A stretch of 64,000 nt of DNA from CAVZMO01 sp963776195. GTDB lineage: Bacteria > Nitrospirota > Thermodesulfovibrionia > Thermodesulfovibrionales > SM23-35. Under the pieces are notes generated by a model that was not told the origin of the DNA, did not search any database, and saw only the letters and a list, made by a program, of their open reading frames with translations. The stretch is taken from contig CAVZMO010000015.1 of assembly GCA_963776195.1 (NCBI GenBank), forward strand, positions 1 through 64,000, written 5' to 3'. How positions within the stretch are numbered: position 1 is the stretch's first letter; each line of letters opens with the position of its first letter. This document shows, one piece after another, positions 20,547 to 29,653 of the stretch. The translations under genes were made by a program, and so were the position numbers.

Positions 20547-21005
20547 ATGGTTCAAGACAAAGACAAAAAAGTCAAAGAAGCGGCTTCGTTTATTACTTCT
20601 AAGGACACCCTTGACGGCGCCTATCCGGGGCTTGTTTTGGGTATCAACGCAGTTCGCTTGGGAATGGATGCCTCGGTCTTTTACACCTTTATGGGAATCA
20701 ACGTTATTCGCAAAGGGTGGATACAGAACGCGAAGTTCAATCCCCCCGGCTTTATGGGAGCGATACCGGGCATGTCGGCAATAGCCACATGGATGATGAA
20801 GAGTAAAATTGCCAAAGCGAACATCCCCGGTCTCTCAGACCTTCAGGAGATCGCCCAACTGGAAGGAGTCAAGTTTGTTGCCTGTAAGATGACCATCGAT
20901 ATGATGGGTCTGAAGAAGGAAGATTTCATCGACGGGGTTATTGTCCAGACCGCGGAGGACTTCCTCAAGCACGCAAAGGACTGCAAAATTCTCCTGTATA
21001 CTTAA
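20547..21005 (+). CDS. DsrE/DsrF-like family protein
   Basis: 152 residues of the DsrE/F-like fold: AYPGLVLGINAVRLGMDASV near the N-terminus, FYTFMGINVIRKG, and a late CKMTIDMMGLKKEDFIDGV with the conserved cysteine, ending AEDFLKHAKDCKILLYT. Proteins of this group carry or transfer sulfur, or act as peroxiredoxin-like accessory proteins in dissimilatory sulfur metabolism. It stands alone here, with no other dsr or tus genes nearby, so the exact role is open. A hairpin at 21051-21079 follows the stop but lacks a T tract. Confidence 0.75.
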   Translation: MVQDKDKKVKEAASFITSKDTLDGAYPGLVLGINAVRLGMDASVFYTFMGINVIRKGWIQNAKFNPPGFMGAIPGMSAIATWMMKSKIAKANIPGLSDLQEIAQLEGVKFVACKMTIDMMGLKKEDFIDGVIVQTAEDFLKHAKDCKILLYT

Positions 21006-21165
21006 TAGGGAGCGTACAGTTGTTCATGAAGTGAGCCGCTATCTGGAAAAAGAGGAGGGCGTGTGAATGCCCTCCCTCTGCCGTATCTTAGAATTCCCAG
21101 GTATAACCGACCAGCTTACTTATCCTTTGCCCTTTATTTTTCATTTGTCTTACAATAAAAATCGC

Positions 21166-22509
21166 ATGTCAAAAATATTCTTCTCAGGCATCGGCGGCAG
21201 CGGGGTATCGGCCATCGCGAGCTTTATGGCAGACCGCGGGAATAAGGTTGTTGGTTCAGACCGGTCGTTCGATAAAGACCCTGATAATCCGGTCTGCAGA
21301 ACTTTAAGAAACAAGGGCATAAATGTTGTTCCCCAGGATGGATCGGGCATCAGCACATCCTTTGATTTTATCGTTTTCAGCACCGCTGTAGAAGACAATC
21401 ACCCGGAGCTATTAAAGGCGAAGGAACTCGGTATTCCGCTAAAAACCCGGCCGCAGTACCTGTGTGAGATAGTCGCAGATTTCAGTACAGTCGCTGTTGC
21501 AGGCACGAGCGGGAAATCCACTACAGCAGGCATGCTCGCATTCCTGATGGACAGGCTCGGCCTGGAACCGAATTTCATCGGAGGTGGACGGGTAAAACAA
21601 TTCAAAAACAGTTGTAATCTCGGCAATTCTCTGGCCGGCAGTTCAGATTACTTAGTCGTGGAGGCATGTGAATCGGATGGCTCTATTGTTCATTATTATC
21701 CTTTTTATTCAATTGTTGGCAACCTGAATCTGGACCATAACACGATAGAAGAAACAGCAGGCATGTTTGAAACCCTCGGCAGAAATACAGAAGAGATTGT
21801 TGTTGTGAGCGGTGATGATGAAAATCTGACCCTGTGCCGTTTCGATAAGCCGATAAAATTTTCGATAGACAAGGATTCAAAATATCAGGCAAAATCAATT
21901 CAATATCAGCCTTTCGCTACCTTATTTCGACTGCGTGATGTGGTCTTCAGACTTTCTCTTCCGGGAAAACATAATCTTTACAACGCCCTCGCATGTATCG
22001 CCCTGCTTGCAGAAATGGGGATAGCGCTTGGGGATATGGCTAAAGTCCTCCCCGATTTTTCAGGGATTGAGAGGCGGTTCGATATATACCTGAATAATGG
22101 GAAAAATATCGTGATAGATGATTATGCCCATAACCCGCACAAGATAGCGTCTTTGATGGAGACCATAAAGAAAATCCGGCGAGATATCTGTTATATTTTC
22201 CAGCCTCACGGGTATGGCCCCACCCGGATGATGAAACGGGAATATATAGAGACCTTCATAAACAACCTTCGCAAGGAGGACCACCTGATTTTATTGCCGA
22301 TATATTATGCCGGCGGGACATCAGTGAAGGACATATCGAGTGAAGACCTGTGCGATGGGATTAAGGTTGCGGGTAAATCGGTAGAGGTTTTGCATGAGAG
22401 GCCGGCACTCTTTAACCGATTAAAAGAATGGGATAATTATGTGGTTTTCGGAGCTCGCGATGAGTCGTTAGCAGAGTTTGCGAGAGAGATCTCCTTGAAA
22501 CTTCAATGA
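21166..22509 (+). CDS. Mur ligase family protein (MurC/Mpl-like)
   Basis: 447 residues from ATG 21166. The N-terminal Rossmann part (KIFFSGIGGSGVSAIASFMA) is followed by the ATP-binding GTSGKSTTAGML, then a central domain with NLNLDHN and the C-terminal ligase domain with DDYAHNPHKIASL. This is the layout of UDP-N-acetylmuramate:L-alanine ligases and of the recycling enzyme Mpl. No other dcw cluster genes are near, so it may be a recycling or divergent ligase rather than the main MurC. No clear ribosome site supports this start, and a longer form from 21067 is possible. Confidence 0.75.
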   Translation: MSKIFFSGIGGSGVSAIASFMADRGNKVVGSDRSFDKDPDNPVCRTLRNKGINVVPQDGSGISTSFDFIVFSTAVEDNHPELLKAKELGIPLKTRPQYLCEIVADFSTVAVAGTSGKSTTAGMLAFLMDRLGLEPNFIGGGRVKQFKNSCNLGNSLAGSSDYLVVEACESDGSIVHYYPFYSIVGNLNLDHNTIEETAGMFETLGRNTEEIVVVSGDDENLTLCRFDKPIKFSIDKDSKYQAKSIQYQPFATLFRLRDVVFRLSLPGKHNLYNALACIALLAEMGIALGDMAKVLPDFSGIERRFDIYLNNGKNIVIDDYAHNPHKIASLMETIKKIRRDICYIFQPHGYGPTRMMKREYIETFINNLRKEDHLILLPIYYAGGTSVKDISSEDLCDGIKVAGKSVEVLHERPALFNRLKEWDNYVVFGARDESLAEFAREISLKLQ

Positions 22510-22653
22510 AAAGATGTTACCTCCACAAAGAAGCTCGCAGTTTTCAGACCAGACTACAAAAAGGAGCTCAATCAGGAGAAGCATGCCGTTGCCATGCGTC
22601 CTCAAAGTCCAATGCCTGTGCCGGCAGGCGTCGGCAGGGGATGAGGACAGGGA
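22510..22653. other. Short gap with a GC-rich hairpin
   Basis: No supported gene. GCCTG (22614-22618) and CAGGC (22625-22629) pair around TGCCGG, a compact hairpin of the kind found in REP elements. An in-frame TGA near 22634 separates this stretch from the small gene that follows. Confidence 0.3.
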
Positions 22654-22839
22654 ATGTGTTATACTTTCTGCAGTGTGTCAGGCAAAAGGCCTCGGCCGGA
22701 GGAGCGTTTTTTTATCGGCCTGAGTGACGGCAGAGGACTGGCAAGGACTTCGGGGCCGGCACGTTTCATAAAGGAACTGCCCGAAAATGTCTATGAAGAG
22801 ATTGTTGTGGTCAATGATTCTCGGGAAGGATACCAATGA
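22654..22839 (+). CDS. Small uncharacterised protein translationally coupled to the next gene
   Basis: 61 residues from ATG 22654, ending SGPARFIKELPENVYEEIVV VNDSREGYQ. Its stop overlaps the start of the membrane-protein gene as ATGA, which supports real translation. Acidic, soluble, no family recognised. The true 5' end could lie further upstream if a frame break is present. Confidence 0.35.
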   Translation: MCYTFCSVSGKRPRPEERFFIGLSDGRGLARTSGPARFIKELPENVYEEIVVVNDSREGYQ

Positions 22840-23837
22840 CGTTTATTGACGCTGTAAAAGACGGATTCGCATTGGTCAACAGAAACTGGCAGCTTGTGCT
22901 GATCCAACTCAGCATGGTGTTTGTCAGCAGCATAGGGTTTTTCATTATAGTCGGGATACCGCTTGCGATAGCGTTTATCATATTCGGCATCGATCTTACA
23001 GAGCTTGCCAACATGAGGGATATCTTCAGGATACTGAGAGAACCTTCCGACATCTTATCGAGATATCTGGGACTTTTCCTCATTGTCCTTTCAAGCTTTC
23101 TCCTCTATATTACCCTGGTCGCATTGATGGGTATTTATGTGTTCGGAGGCGCCATAGGTGTTATCGGGAATTCTATCAGAGAGAGGTCCGCGAGATTCAC
23201 TGTCCATGTATTTTTCAGTGAGGCAAAAAGGCTGTTTCTCCGTCTGATCGGGTTCACGTCAGTGATAGGAATCATATTTATAATAGCGGCTTTTTTTCTC
23301 GGCGTCCTGGGCGGCGGCATAGCGGCCCTGGTATCCTTTGCCCAGAGTCAGGATTCAACTCTCGCACTCTTCTTCGGGACTTTTTTTTCTCTGATTTTGA
23401 TTATCATTGCAGTCGTCCTCATCCTCGGGATTCTTTCGGTAACACTTTATGGGATCGCTTCTCTGTTCTTTAAAGGAACAGGTCCTCTCGGATCTATCAA
23501 AGCAGCTTTTCAATATCTGCTCAGAAACCCGAATGCATTCTGGCTTTATGTTGTCCTCTTTGTTGGGTACCTGCTGGCGAGCTTTCTCCTGCTCCTTCTC
23601 AGCTATCCGTTCACGTTGATACCGATCATCGGTACGATCCTTTCTTTTCCGTATCAACTCATCTCTTATGGCTTCGAAACCTATCTCGGCCTGATGATTA
23701 TTGCGGCCATCCTCGCTTATTACTACTCCTCGGAAATTTTGGTCAAGCATGAAGAGCCGGGCAGCGAAAGCCCTCTTCCGGAACCTGCCGGGGAGGGAGA
23801 AAAAACGTTACCCGATACCGGGACGGACGGTGCTTAG
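22836..23837 (+). CDS. Integral membrane protein of unknown function
   Basis: 333 residues with about six long hydrophobic segments, including VLIQLSMVFVSSIGFFIIVG, IVLSSFLLYITLVALMGIYV, LILIIIAVVLILGILSVTLY and the last near 280-296, then an acidic soluble tail (EEPGSESPLPEPAGEGEK). The layout resembles glycerophosphodiesterase-type or DUF975-like membrane domains found without a catalytic partner. No catalytic motif is visible. It is coupled to the small gene upstream, and its 3' end overlaps the convergent phosphatase gene by 30 bases. Confidence 0.65.
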   Translation: MTFIDAVKDGFALVNRNWQLVLIQLSMVFVSSIGFFIIVGIPLAIAFIIFGIDLTELANMRDIFRILREPSDILSRYLGLFLIVLSSFLLYITLVALMGIYVFGGAIGVIGNSIRERSARFTVHVFFSEAKRLFLRLIGFTSVIGIIFIIAAFFLGVLGGGIAALVSFAQSQDSTLALFFGTFFSLILIIIAVVLILGILSVTLYGIASLFFKGTGPLGSIKAAFQYLLRNPNAFWLYVVLFVGYLLASFLLLLLSYPFTLIPIIGTILSFPYQLISYGFETYLGLMIIAAILAYYYSSEILVKHEEPGSESPLPEPAGEGEKTLPDTGTDGA

Positions 23838-24614
23838 CAGCCTCAATGCCTTCTCATGAAGTCTTGCATTTCCGGATACCAGCAGGGGGCTGGATCTTTC
23901 AAGGCTCACTTCGATTGCTTCTATGGAATTACCTTTCACGTCCGTAAAAATTCCGCCGGCTTCTTTGACGAGCAGCCAGCCGCCCGCAAAGTCAAAGCTT
24001 CTTGACGGCGACGGGTTAGCAAAAACACTGATCGCACCATAGGCGAGATAGGAAAGATCGAGCGCCGTAGCGCCGAAGCATCGCGTCTTTCTTGATGCGG
24101 AAAGGAGAGGAATTAACCCGGGGATGTCTTTTGACGGTGACTGTGCCTCATAAGCGATAAGATAAAAAACATCGTCCTTTTGCGTGTTGATTCTTTCGTC
24201 ATTCAGGAATGCACCCTTGCCCTTCTCGGCCCAGAACTCGTCACCGTTAACAAGGTTCACGACATAGACAAGCCCGATGTCACCAACGGTATTTCCATCT
24301 ACGACCGCAATGGAGGCACAGTAAAATGGGATGCCCGAGACCGCATTTCTGCTGCCGTCAACGGGGTCTATCAAAACCTTCCTCCCGCCGCCTTTCATCT
24401 CCTTGATGCCGGCCTCCTCCGAGATGATCGTCAGCGGTTCTCCTGTTTCATCAAGGCCGGATAGGATCAAATCTTCAGCCACTTTATCTATCTGATAAGT
24501 CTTATCGCCGGATGCGCCGGTCCCGACGACGGTTTTAGAAGACTCTTTGAGGAGAGGGATTTCTTTTAAAAGGCGTCTGCCGATGGCGCGTAGTATTTCG
24601 ATTTCCATGTGCAC
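23808..24614 (-). CDS. Inositol monophosphatase family protein
   Basis: 268 residues with the metal-binding signatures of the IMPase/FBPase family: TIISEEAG, LIDPVDGSRN and the late FDFAGGWLLVKEAGG. The family hydrolyses phosphate from myo-inositol-1-phosphate, fructose-1,6-bisphosphate or related small substrates using magnesium. The SRN after DPVDG and the FDFAGG variant (WDxAAG in classic IMPases) point to an archaeal/FBPase-like subgroup. Substrate cannot be fixed by sight. Confidence 0.82.
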   Translation of the reverse strand: MHMEIEILRAIGRRLLKEIPLLKESSKTVVGTGASGDKTYQIDKVAEDLILSGLDETGEPLTIISEEAGIKEMKGGGRKVLIDPVDGSRNAVSGIPFYCASIAVVDGNTVGDIGLVYVVNLVNGDEFWAEKGKGAFLNDERINTQKDDVFYLIAYEAQSPSKDIPGLIPLLSASRKTRCFGATALDLSYLAYGAISVFANPSPSRSFDFAGGWLLVKEAGGIFTDVKGNSIEAIEVSLERSSPLLVSGNARLHEKALRLLSTVRPGIG

Positions 24615-24670
24615 CTATTTTACGGGATGCACACATGACATGCAAGAGATTGAGAAAAGACATTTATCCC

Positions 24671-24699
24671 TTGACTAACAGACAAATATCTCATATAGT
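24671..24699 (+). promoter_or_regulatory. Strong sigma-70-type promoter of the Xre/RES pair
   Basis: TTGACT (24671-24676), a 17-base spacer and TATAGT (24694-24699). The predicted start near 24706 leaves a leader of about 14 bases that is almost only the AAGGAGGAG ribosome site. Confidence 0.7.
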
Positions 24700-24718
24700 A
24701 TCTAAAAGGAGGAGCTAA

Positions 24719-25174
24719 ATGACATTATCAGCAGCAAAAACTAAAACTATCGCGGTCCCAAAGGCCGTCACAACGATCAAGGGTCTGAGTACTCAAATTG
24801 CAAATAAAGATCAGATGCATACCCTCATAAAACTTGGGATGCCCATCCGTATAGCAGACAATCTTAAGTCGTTATTGTCTCTCGGTGACAGCGGTCTTGC
24901 AAAAATCCTCGGGATAACATCAAAGACCCTTCAGCGAAAGCGCAAGGCGCGCACAACGCTAACACCCGTGGAAAGCGACCGTCTCTATCGAGTTCAAGTA
25001 ATCTTCGCACTGGCGATTAAAGTTCTTGGTACCCCTCAGGATGCAAAAGAATGGCTTAGTACATCACAGATTGACATAGGAGATCGCGTGCCACTCGATC
25101 TTCTTACCACATCAGCAGGAGCATCCCTTGTCGAGGAAGTACTGAACCGCATGGAATACGGTATTCTTGCTTGA
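24719..25174 (+). CDS. Antitoxin, Xre/MbcA/ParS family
   Basis: 151 residues. The middle carries the Xre-like helix-turn-helix (LSLGDSGLAKILGITSKTLQ RKRK) and the C-terminus the MbcA/ParS toxin-binding domain (IKVLGTPQDAKEWLSTSQID, ending ASLVEEVLNRMEYGILA). This architecture is specific to antitoxins of RES-domain toxins. It represses its own promoter and blocks the toxin. The stop TGA overlaps the toxin start (TTGA). Confidence 0.9.
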   Translation: MTLSAAKTKTIAVPKAVTTIKGLSTQIANKDQMHTLIKLGMPIRIADNLKSLLSLGDSGLAKILGITSKTLQRKRKARTTLTPVESDRLYRVQVIFALAIKVLGTPQDAKEWLSTSQIDIGDRVPLDLLTTSAGASLVEEVLNRMEYGILA

Positions 25175-25629
25175 TCAGAGTCTGGCATATAGGCAAGAAA
25201 GAGTACGCCCATGAATTTTGGTCCGGCAAGGGAGCTTTTTACTGGGGCGGTCGTTGGACACCGAAAGGTTATCCAGTGGTTTACACAAGTGAAAGCAAGG
25301 CACTGGCTCTTTTGGAAATTCTCATCCGCTTTAGACGCCAAACTGCCAGTAAACTTCAGTGGGTAATCGGGCATGCCGACATTCCCGATTACACTATCTA
25401 CACTCCCCCTGATAAAAACCTTCCCATAGATTGGCGTACCTATCCATATCCTCCCACAACAGTAACTCTTGGACTATCATGGCTCAAGACAGCAAAATAT
25501 GCCGTTCTGTCAGTTCCGTCAGCAGTGGAACCAACATCCCGAAACTATCTCATCAATATACAACATCCGGCTATCAGCAAAATCCACTTTAGTAGCATAC
25601 AAGACTATCTTCTTGATCACAGAGCGTAA
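25171..25629 (+). CDS. RES-domain toxin
   Basis: 152 residues. The RES-fold signature is present: an arginine near the N-terminus (RVWH), GGRWTPKGYPVVYTSESKAL with the conserved Arg, Tyr, Ser and the Glu in LALLEILIRF, then a late PSAVEPTSRNYLINIQHP. RES toxins degrade NAD+ by phosphorolysis or hydrolysis and stop growth. The TTG start at 25171 overlaps the antitoxin stop, giving tight coupling. The gene looks intact. Confidence 0.9.
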   Translation: MIRVWHIGKKEYAHEFWSGKGAFYWGGRWTPKGYPVVYTSESKALALLEILIRFRRQTASKLQWVIGHADIPDYTIYTPPDKNLPIDWRTYPYPPTTVTLGLSWLKTAKYAVLSVPSAVEPTSRNYLINIQHPAISKIHFSSIQDYLLDHRA

Positions 25630-26155
25630 GTGAAATAAATACAGGATTAAAAAATATACGATAGGCCGCAGGCTCCTATCGGAACAGGTGGCGGAAATAA
25701 ATCGAACGAGAGGCAGAATTTGTTCGGAAAATGCATTTTTCGCTATTCAATACAGCACCGATTTGAGAAAAGCGCGGTGCGCATGAGCTCACAAAAACCG
25801 TGGCTGCGTGCAAAATGAAAATCACTGCCCCTTATTTCGAAGCTGGGCTCATGTGCCTCACCAAATGTTTTCTACTTTCAATGGGTGAACATGGGCTGGG
25901 AAATGCCTACCCCGATTGGCTCAGAACGAAGTCAGACTCCTACCGCAGAGCGGGAATCAAACGACTTAATCAACACCGTTCCCCTTCAGCTTTTCCTCGT
26001 GTCCGCTGTTTCCGGAAGCGAAGCTACAACCCGATGGTGCTTTCCCACTTCTCAGTGCACATAGAACTGCACGTATAAGAATGTTCCGACCCCTATTGAT
26101 TATGGAAGCGTACTCTACGTGATCGTGTAATATCGCAGAGCATTTGTTACAGCCA

Positions 26156-26558
26156 TTATGTGGAGTTCCCCGTTATGTGGAGTACTCGCTCTAAATCCTT
26201 ACTGCATAAGTATTCGGGGAAAATTTACTGCACATAATAAGGCGGCCACTAGATGAATTCCTTATTGAAATGTCTAAATTAGGGAGTAGATAGCAAAGGT
26301 ATTTGTTCTCAAAAGCATAAGGAATGAAATCGTAAAAGCCTTATCAATCCAGGCTTCACACGGGGACTCTGATTCTTCAAGGGATTCATCGGTGCTCTGC
26401 CAAAAATACCAGTTCCATTGAACCTGAGGCGATGGAAGTTCCTCATTATGTGGAGTAGATTGAGCGAGAACTGTTGTGATTCATATGGTTGCAACGTTTA
26501 CTTCACATAACGGGGAACTCCACATAATGGCTGTTATGTGTAGCTCCACATAACAGCC
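26156..26558. repeat. Cluster of TTATGTGGAGT repeats in both orientations
   Basis: Forward copies lie at 26156-26167, 26173-26184 and 26446-26457. Inverted copies lie at 26500-26510 (one mismatch) and 26516-26527. The forward pair and the inverted pair form about 31-base inverted repeats of each other, 310 bases apart. A 12-bp perfect palindrome with a 6-base loop follows: GGCTGTTATGTG (26529-26540) and CACATAACAGCC (26547-26558). The arrangement looks like recombinase-binding sites or nested element ends; no recombinase gene is left nearby. Confidence 0.6.
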
Positions 26559-27028
26559 ACTAACGGACAGGACGGCATCGAATAGCTCATTGATGATTAT
26601 GGAAGGAAAGGCGTAGCTGAGAACGTTTATTTGCGATCGAAGCAAACCATGGGGTCCTGATAAGGTACGTCTCTTACCGATACAAAGAAACACTGCTCGT
26701 CACCGGCATTTTTCTTGTTACGTATAGCAGTCGATAAGCGATAATATCTGAGCGTGTAATTTACTATTTACTGGCGAAACACGCTGTCTGAGACAACTTT
26801 GGACTAGAAGCAAGGGATCAGGCTTGCTTAGTGACATTTGTCGGCTTTATTTTCGGCTTTCTCGATTGTCACTTAGTCGATTGTCTAATAAAAAACGTCT
26901 TGCCATATTTCAAGCAGAATTCTTGATCCTCAATCTCGTTCAAAGTTAACATTTACAAACGTACTCAACATCGCTTTGCACAGTAGATGAAGTATTTAAC
27001 TCGGAGTCCGTAAGATTCAGCCATCAGA

Positions 27029-27060
27029 AAATCGAGACACCGCTCAGTGCGGATTGAAAC
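27029..27060 (+). repeat. Solitary CRISPR-repeat-like sequence
   Basis: The sequence ends CCGCTCAGTGCGGATTGAAAC: a CCGC/GCGG hairpin followed by ATTGAAAC, the 3' handle typical of class 1 CRISPR repeats. Only one copy is visible within 1 kb, and no cas gene is in the window, so it is not an array. Confidence 0.25.
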
Positions 27061-27764
27061 ATGTGCCATGGTTGGAACTCGTGCACGGAGTCCGTTTGTT
27101 TGCGAAACAAGCAAACACTGACCTCAGGCTGGCAGTTACTTATTTCGATTTGAAAGATTCGTTGTGCCTTGGTGGCCGAGCGCTTACTACGGGATGAATG
27201 TCTCAAAGGTGAGTCAATCATTTTGGGATGAAGTCTGCTTTTCCTCAGGAACTGTTATGAGTACTCACTTTAGGGAGAACTAAATAAGAGTTGTGGTTTC
27301 TGAACCCGTTTCTTGCGATGAGAATTCAACTCTCAGCGTAGTTTGGCAGGCATACTGACTTGAAGAAGTAAGGGTGAACCACCCAGTTGGTTGCAATTCA
27401 ATAGCAGGAGGAGAAACAAACTGACTATGCAAGAACAGAGACCTATTGTTTAGTGGACCCTTCCTGAGAACCTGAAATAGTCCTTTCTTTTCGGCGGGGA
27501 ATTTTCGGTCTCTTTACAACATCCATTAATTGTTAACAAATGACCAATCAGTATAGAGGGGATTGAGGGGTAGACACTCACTCTCAATCGGAGGGGATTA
27601 GGCGAAGGTGTTGGGTTCTTCACGTAAGGAGTTCTTCTTATCATATTCGCTCGCTAACCCTGCAGCAAGCAACGGGGAATGCGCTCGCTGTCCGTTTCAA
27701 GTTCCTTGCCGTCTTTGCTTTCTCCCTTCATGATAGATAAAATTAGATCGAAGGCCATTGAAAT

Positions 27765-28826
27765 ATGATGAATGCAATAATGAAAAAGCTTCTCTGCATC
27801 ACACTTATGCTTATCCTTTATTCCCCCGCTTTTGCCCAGGAGTACCTTGATGTCACACGGGATTACAAGCTGAAATTCCCGGAAGATTTTTTCTACAAAA
27901 AAGACTACAGGGTCCAATGGTGGTATTTCACGGGACATATTTTTGACGACGGCGGAAGGGAATTCGGATATGAGCTCACTTTTTTTGTTGTCAATGTCCA
28001 GCATAGGGATTACAGATCCAAATTCGGCGCGGAGCGGGTCTATATCTCACACTTTGCTGTCTCCGACGTTGCGGGGAATAAATTTCATTTCTCAGGTGAA
28101 GCAGATACGGGGGCATATGGTTTCGCGGGCGCGGAGGATGACCGTTTGAAGGTGTGGATACAGAACAATGTCTTAGAGGGCACGGTCGAGAAGATGCATT
28201 TGAAGGCTTCCGATGGAAAGAAGGCGATAGATTTACATCTGGCGCCCGTAACCCCTATTGTACTCAATGGGGAAAACGGGTATTCAAGAAAATCGGTGGA
28301 GTCCCCGCTTTTGGCTTCTTTCTACTTTTCATACACGGACCTGAACACAGAGGGGAAGTTGACAATCGACAATAAAGTCTTCCACGTAAGAGGGAAGAGC
28401 TGGTTTGACAGGGAAATATCGACGAGGGGGCTGGGAGAAAAACAGGCGGGATGGGACTGGTTTGCCGTTCAGCTGGATGACAAAAGGGAAATTATGCTTT
28501 ATCTGCTCAGAAATAAAGACGGCTCGATCGACCGTTATTCATCGGGAACCTTTGTCTATCCCGATGCGAGGTCCCGTCATCTTTCAAGGGATGATTTTTC
28601 GGTGAATGTTTTAGCTCATTACAAATCCGGAAAGACGGGAGCGAGATATCCTTCTCGATGGGAGATAAAGATCCCCTCCGAAAAAATGATTATAAAGGTT
28701 ATGCCCCTCATCGAAGACCAGGAAGTTCTGGCGTACAACACAACAGGGAACTATTATTGGGAAGGCGCCTGTAAAGTTGAAGGCACGGCGAAGGGAAGGG
28801 CGTATGTTGAGATGACCGGGTATTGA
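27765..28826 (+). CDS. AttH/CrtC-like lipocalin-domain secreted protein
   Basis: About 350 residues. A signal peptide (MKKLLCITLMLILYSPAFAQ, from the in-frame ATG at 27780) is followed by the two-domain lipocalin-like fold of the AttH/carotenoid-hydratase family: DYRVQWWYFTGHIFDDGGRE, GYELTFFVV, ISHFAVSD, then KSWFDREISTRG and GWDWFAVQLDDKREIMLYLL. In other bacteria attH lies beside an ABC transporter (attEFG), and the same order occurs here: exporter ATPase and FtsX-type permease follow. It probably binds or modifies a lipid carried through the periplasm. Enzyme activity is unproven for most members. Start 27765 versus 27780 is uncertain. Confidence 0.8.
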   Translation: MMNAIMKKLLCITLMLILYSPAFAQEYLDVTRDYKLKFPEDFFYKKDYRVQWWYFTGHIFDDGGREFGYELTFFVVNVQHRDYRSKFGAERVYISHFAVSDVAGNKFHFSGEADTGAYGFAGAEDDRLKVWIQNNVLEGTVEKMHLKASDGKKAIDLHLAPVTPIVLNGENGYSRKSVESPLLASFYFSYTDLNTEGKLTIDNKVFHVRGKSWFDREISTRGLGEKQAGWDWFAVQLDDKREIMLYLLRNKDGSIDRYSSGTFVYPDARSRHLSRDDFSVNVLAHYKSGKTGARYPSRWEIKIPSEKMIIKVMPLIEDQEVLAYNTTGNYYWEGACKVEGTAKGRAYVEMTGY

Positions 28827-28830
28827 AATG

Positions 28831-28978
28831 AATGACACAGACATTGTTCAAAAGTTCATTTAACTCGATAAGTTATTTGATTGTCTTCATTGGGCTATCC
28901 AATTTAAATGTTCCGACAATCTGTTGAAGGTGCACTAAGGTATCGAAAAATGAATTTTTTCACAAGATCTGTGTCATT
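28831..28978. repeat. 148-bp MITE-like element between attH-like gene and its ABC transporter
   Basis: Terminal inverted repeats of 31 bases at 28831-28861 and 28948-28978 agree at 26 positions; both start AATGACACAGA. The 86 bases between them code for nothing recognisable. It resembles a non-autonomous transposon whose ends are of IS256 style. It separates the lipocalin gene from the ATPase gene and may carry transcription signals. Confidence 0.6.
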
Positions 28979-29008
28979 TCAAATGAGCATTTGGTCAAAT
29001 GAAAAGAT

Positions 29009-29653
29009 ATGATTAAACTCGAAAACGTCGAAAAGTATTATGGAGAGCATAAGGTCCTTAAGGGAATAGACCTCGAAGTCCGGAAGGGAGAATTCATCTC
29101 CATCATGGGAAGCTCGGGGTCCGGGAAATCGACCTTACTAAATATTATTGGAGGCATGGACAGGCCGGAGAACGGGAGAGTTATTGTGGACGGTGAGGAC
29201 ATATCAGTGTATCCGGACGAAAAACTTACCCTATACCGTAGGACGACAATCGGGTTTATATTCCAGTTTTTTAACCTTCTCCCGAACATCACCGTCTTTG
29301 AGAATGTGTCGATGCCCCTGCTTCTGAATGACATCGAAGACGAAGAGAGGGTAACGTCATTTATAAAACGCATCGGTCTTCACGGAAAAGAAAATAATTA
29401 CCCCTATCAGCTGTCGGGCGGTGAGCAGCAGCGTGTCGCAATTGCGAGGGCCCTCATCCATGACCCTGAGATCGTTCTCGCCGACGAACCGACAGGAAGT
29501 CTGGACAGCGAGACCGGCACGATGATCATGGACCTCATCAGGCAATTCATAGAAGAGACAAAGAAGACCGTCGTCCTCGTTACCCATGAATCCTATATTG
29601 CAGCATATGCAAAAAAAACGGTGAGGATCAAAGACGGGATGCTCCTTGAATGA
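29009..29653 (+). CDS. ABC transporter ATP-binding protein (LolD/MacB type)
   Basis: 214 residues with Walker A GSSGSGKST (about 37-45), Q-loop FQFFNLLPN, signature LSGGEQQR, Walker B IVLADEPTGSLD and switch histidine VTHE. This is the type VII exporter class that works with FtsX-fold permeases, moving substrates out of the inner membrane outer leaflet rather than through a channel. The stop overlaps the permease start as ATGA. Confidence 0.9.
   Translation: MIKLENVEKYYGEHKVLKGIDLEVRKGEFISIMGSSGSGKSTLLNIIGGMDRPENGRVIVDGEDISVYPDEKLTLYRRTTIGFIFQFFNLLPNITVFENVSMPLLLNDIEDEERVTSFIKRIGLHGKENNYPYQLSGGEQQRVAIARALIHDPEIVLADEPTGSLDSETGTMIMDLIRQFIEETKKTVVLVTHESYIAAYAKKTVRIKDGMLLE

Larger units (their letters stand above)
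25630..27764. other. 2.1-kb gene-free region
   Basis: No reading frame here has family likeness or a ribosome site with coding-like codon use. The longest (25800-26078) looks random. The region holds a cluster of TTATGTGGAGT-type repeats (26156-26558) and a CRISPR-repeat-like sequence (27029-27060), each listed separately. It is probably the eroded remains of one or more mobile elements. Confidence 0.5.

Noticed and set aside
21051..21079. Terminator after the DsrE-like gene
   Set aside because: A 10-bp stem is present but no T tract follows, so it is noted only as a hairpin.
25800..26078. 92-codon plus-strand frame in the gene-free region
   Set aside because: Composition looks random, no ribosome site, no recognised family.
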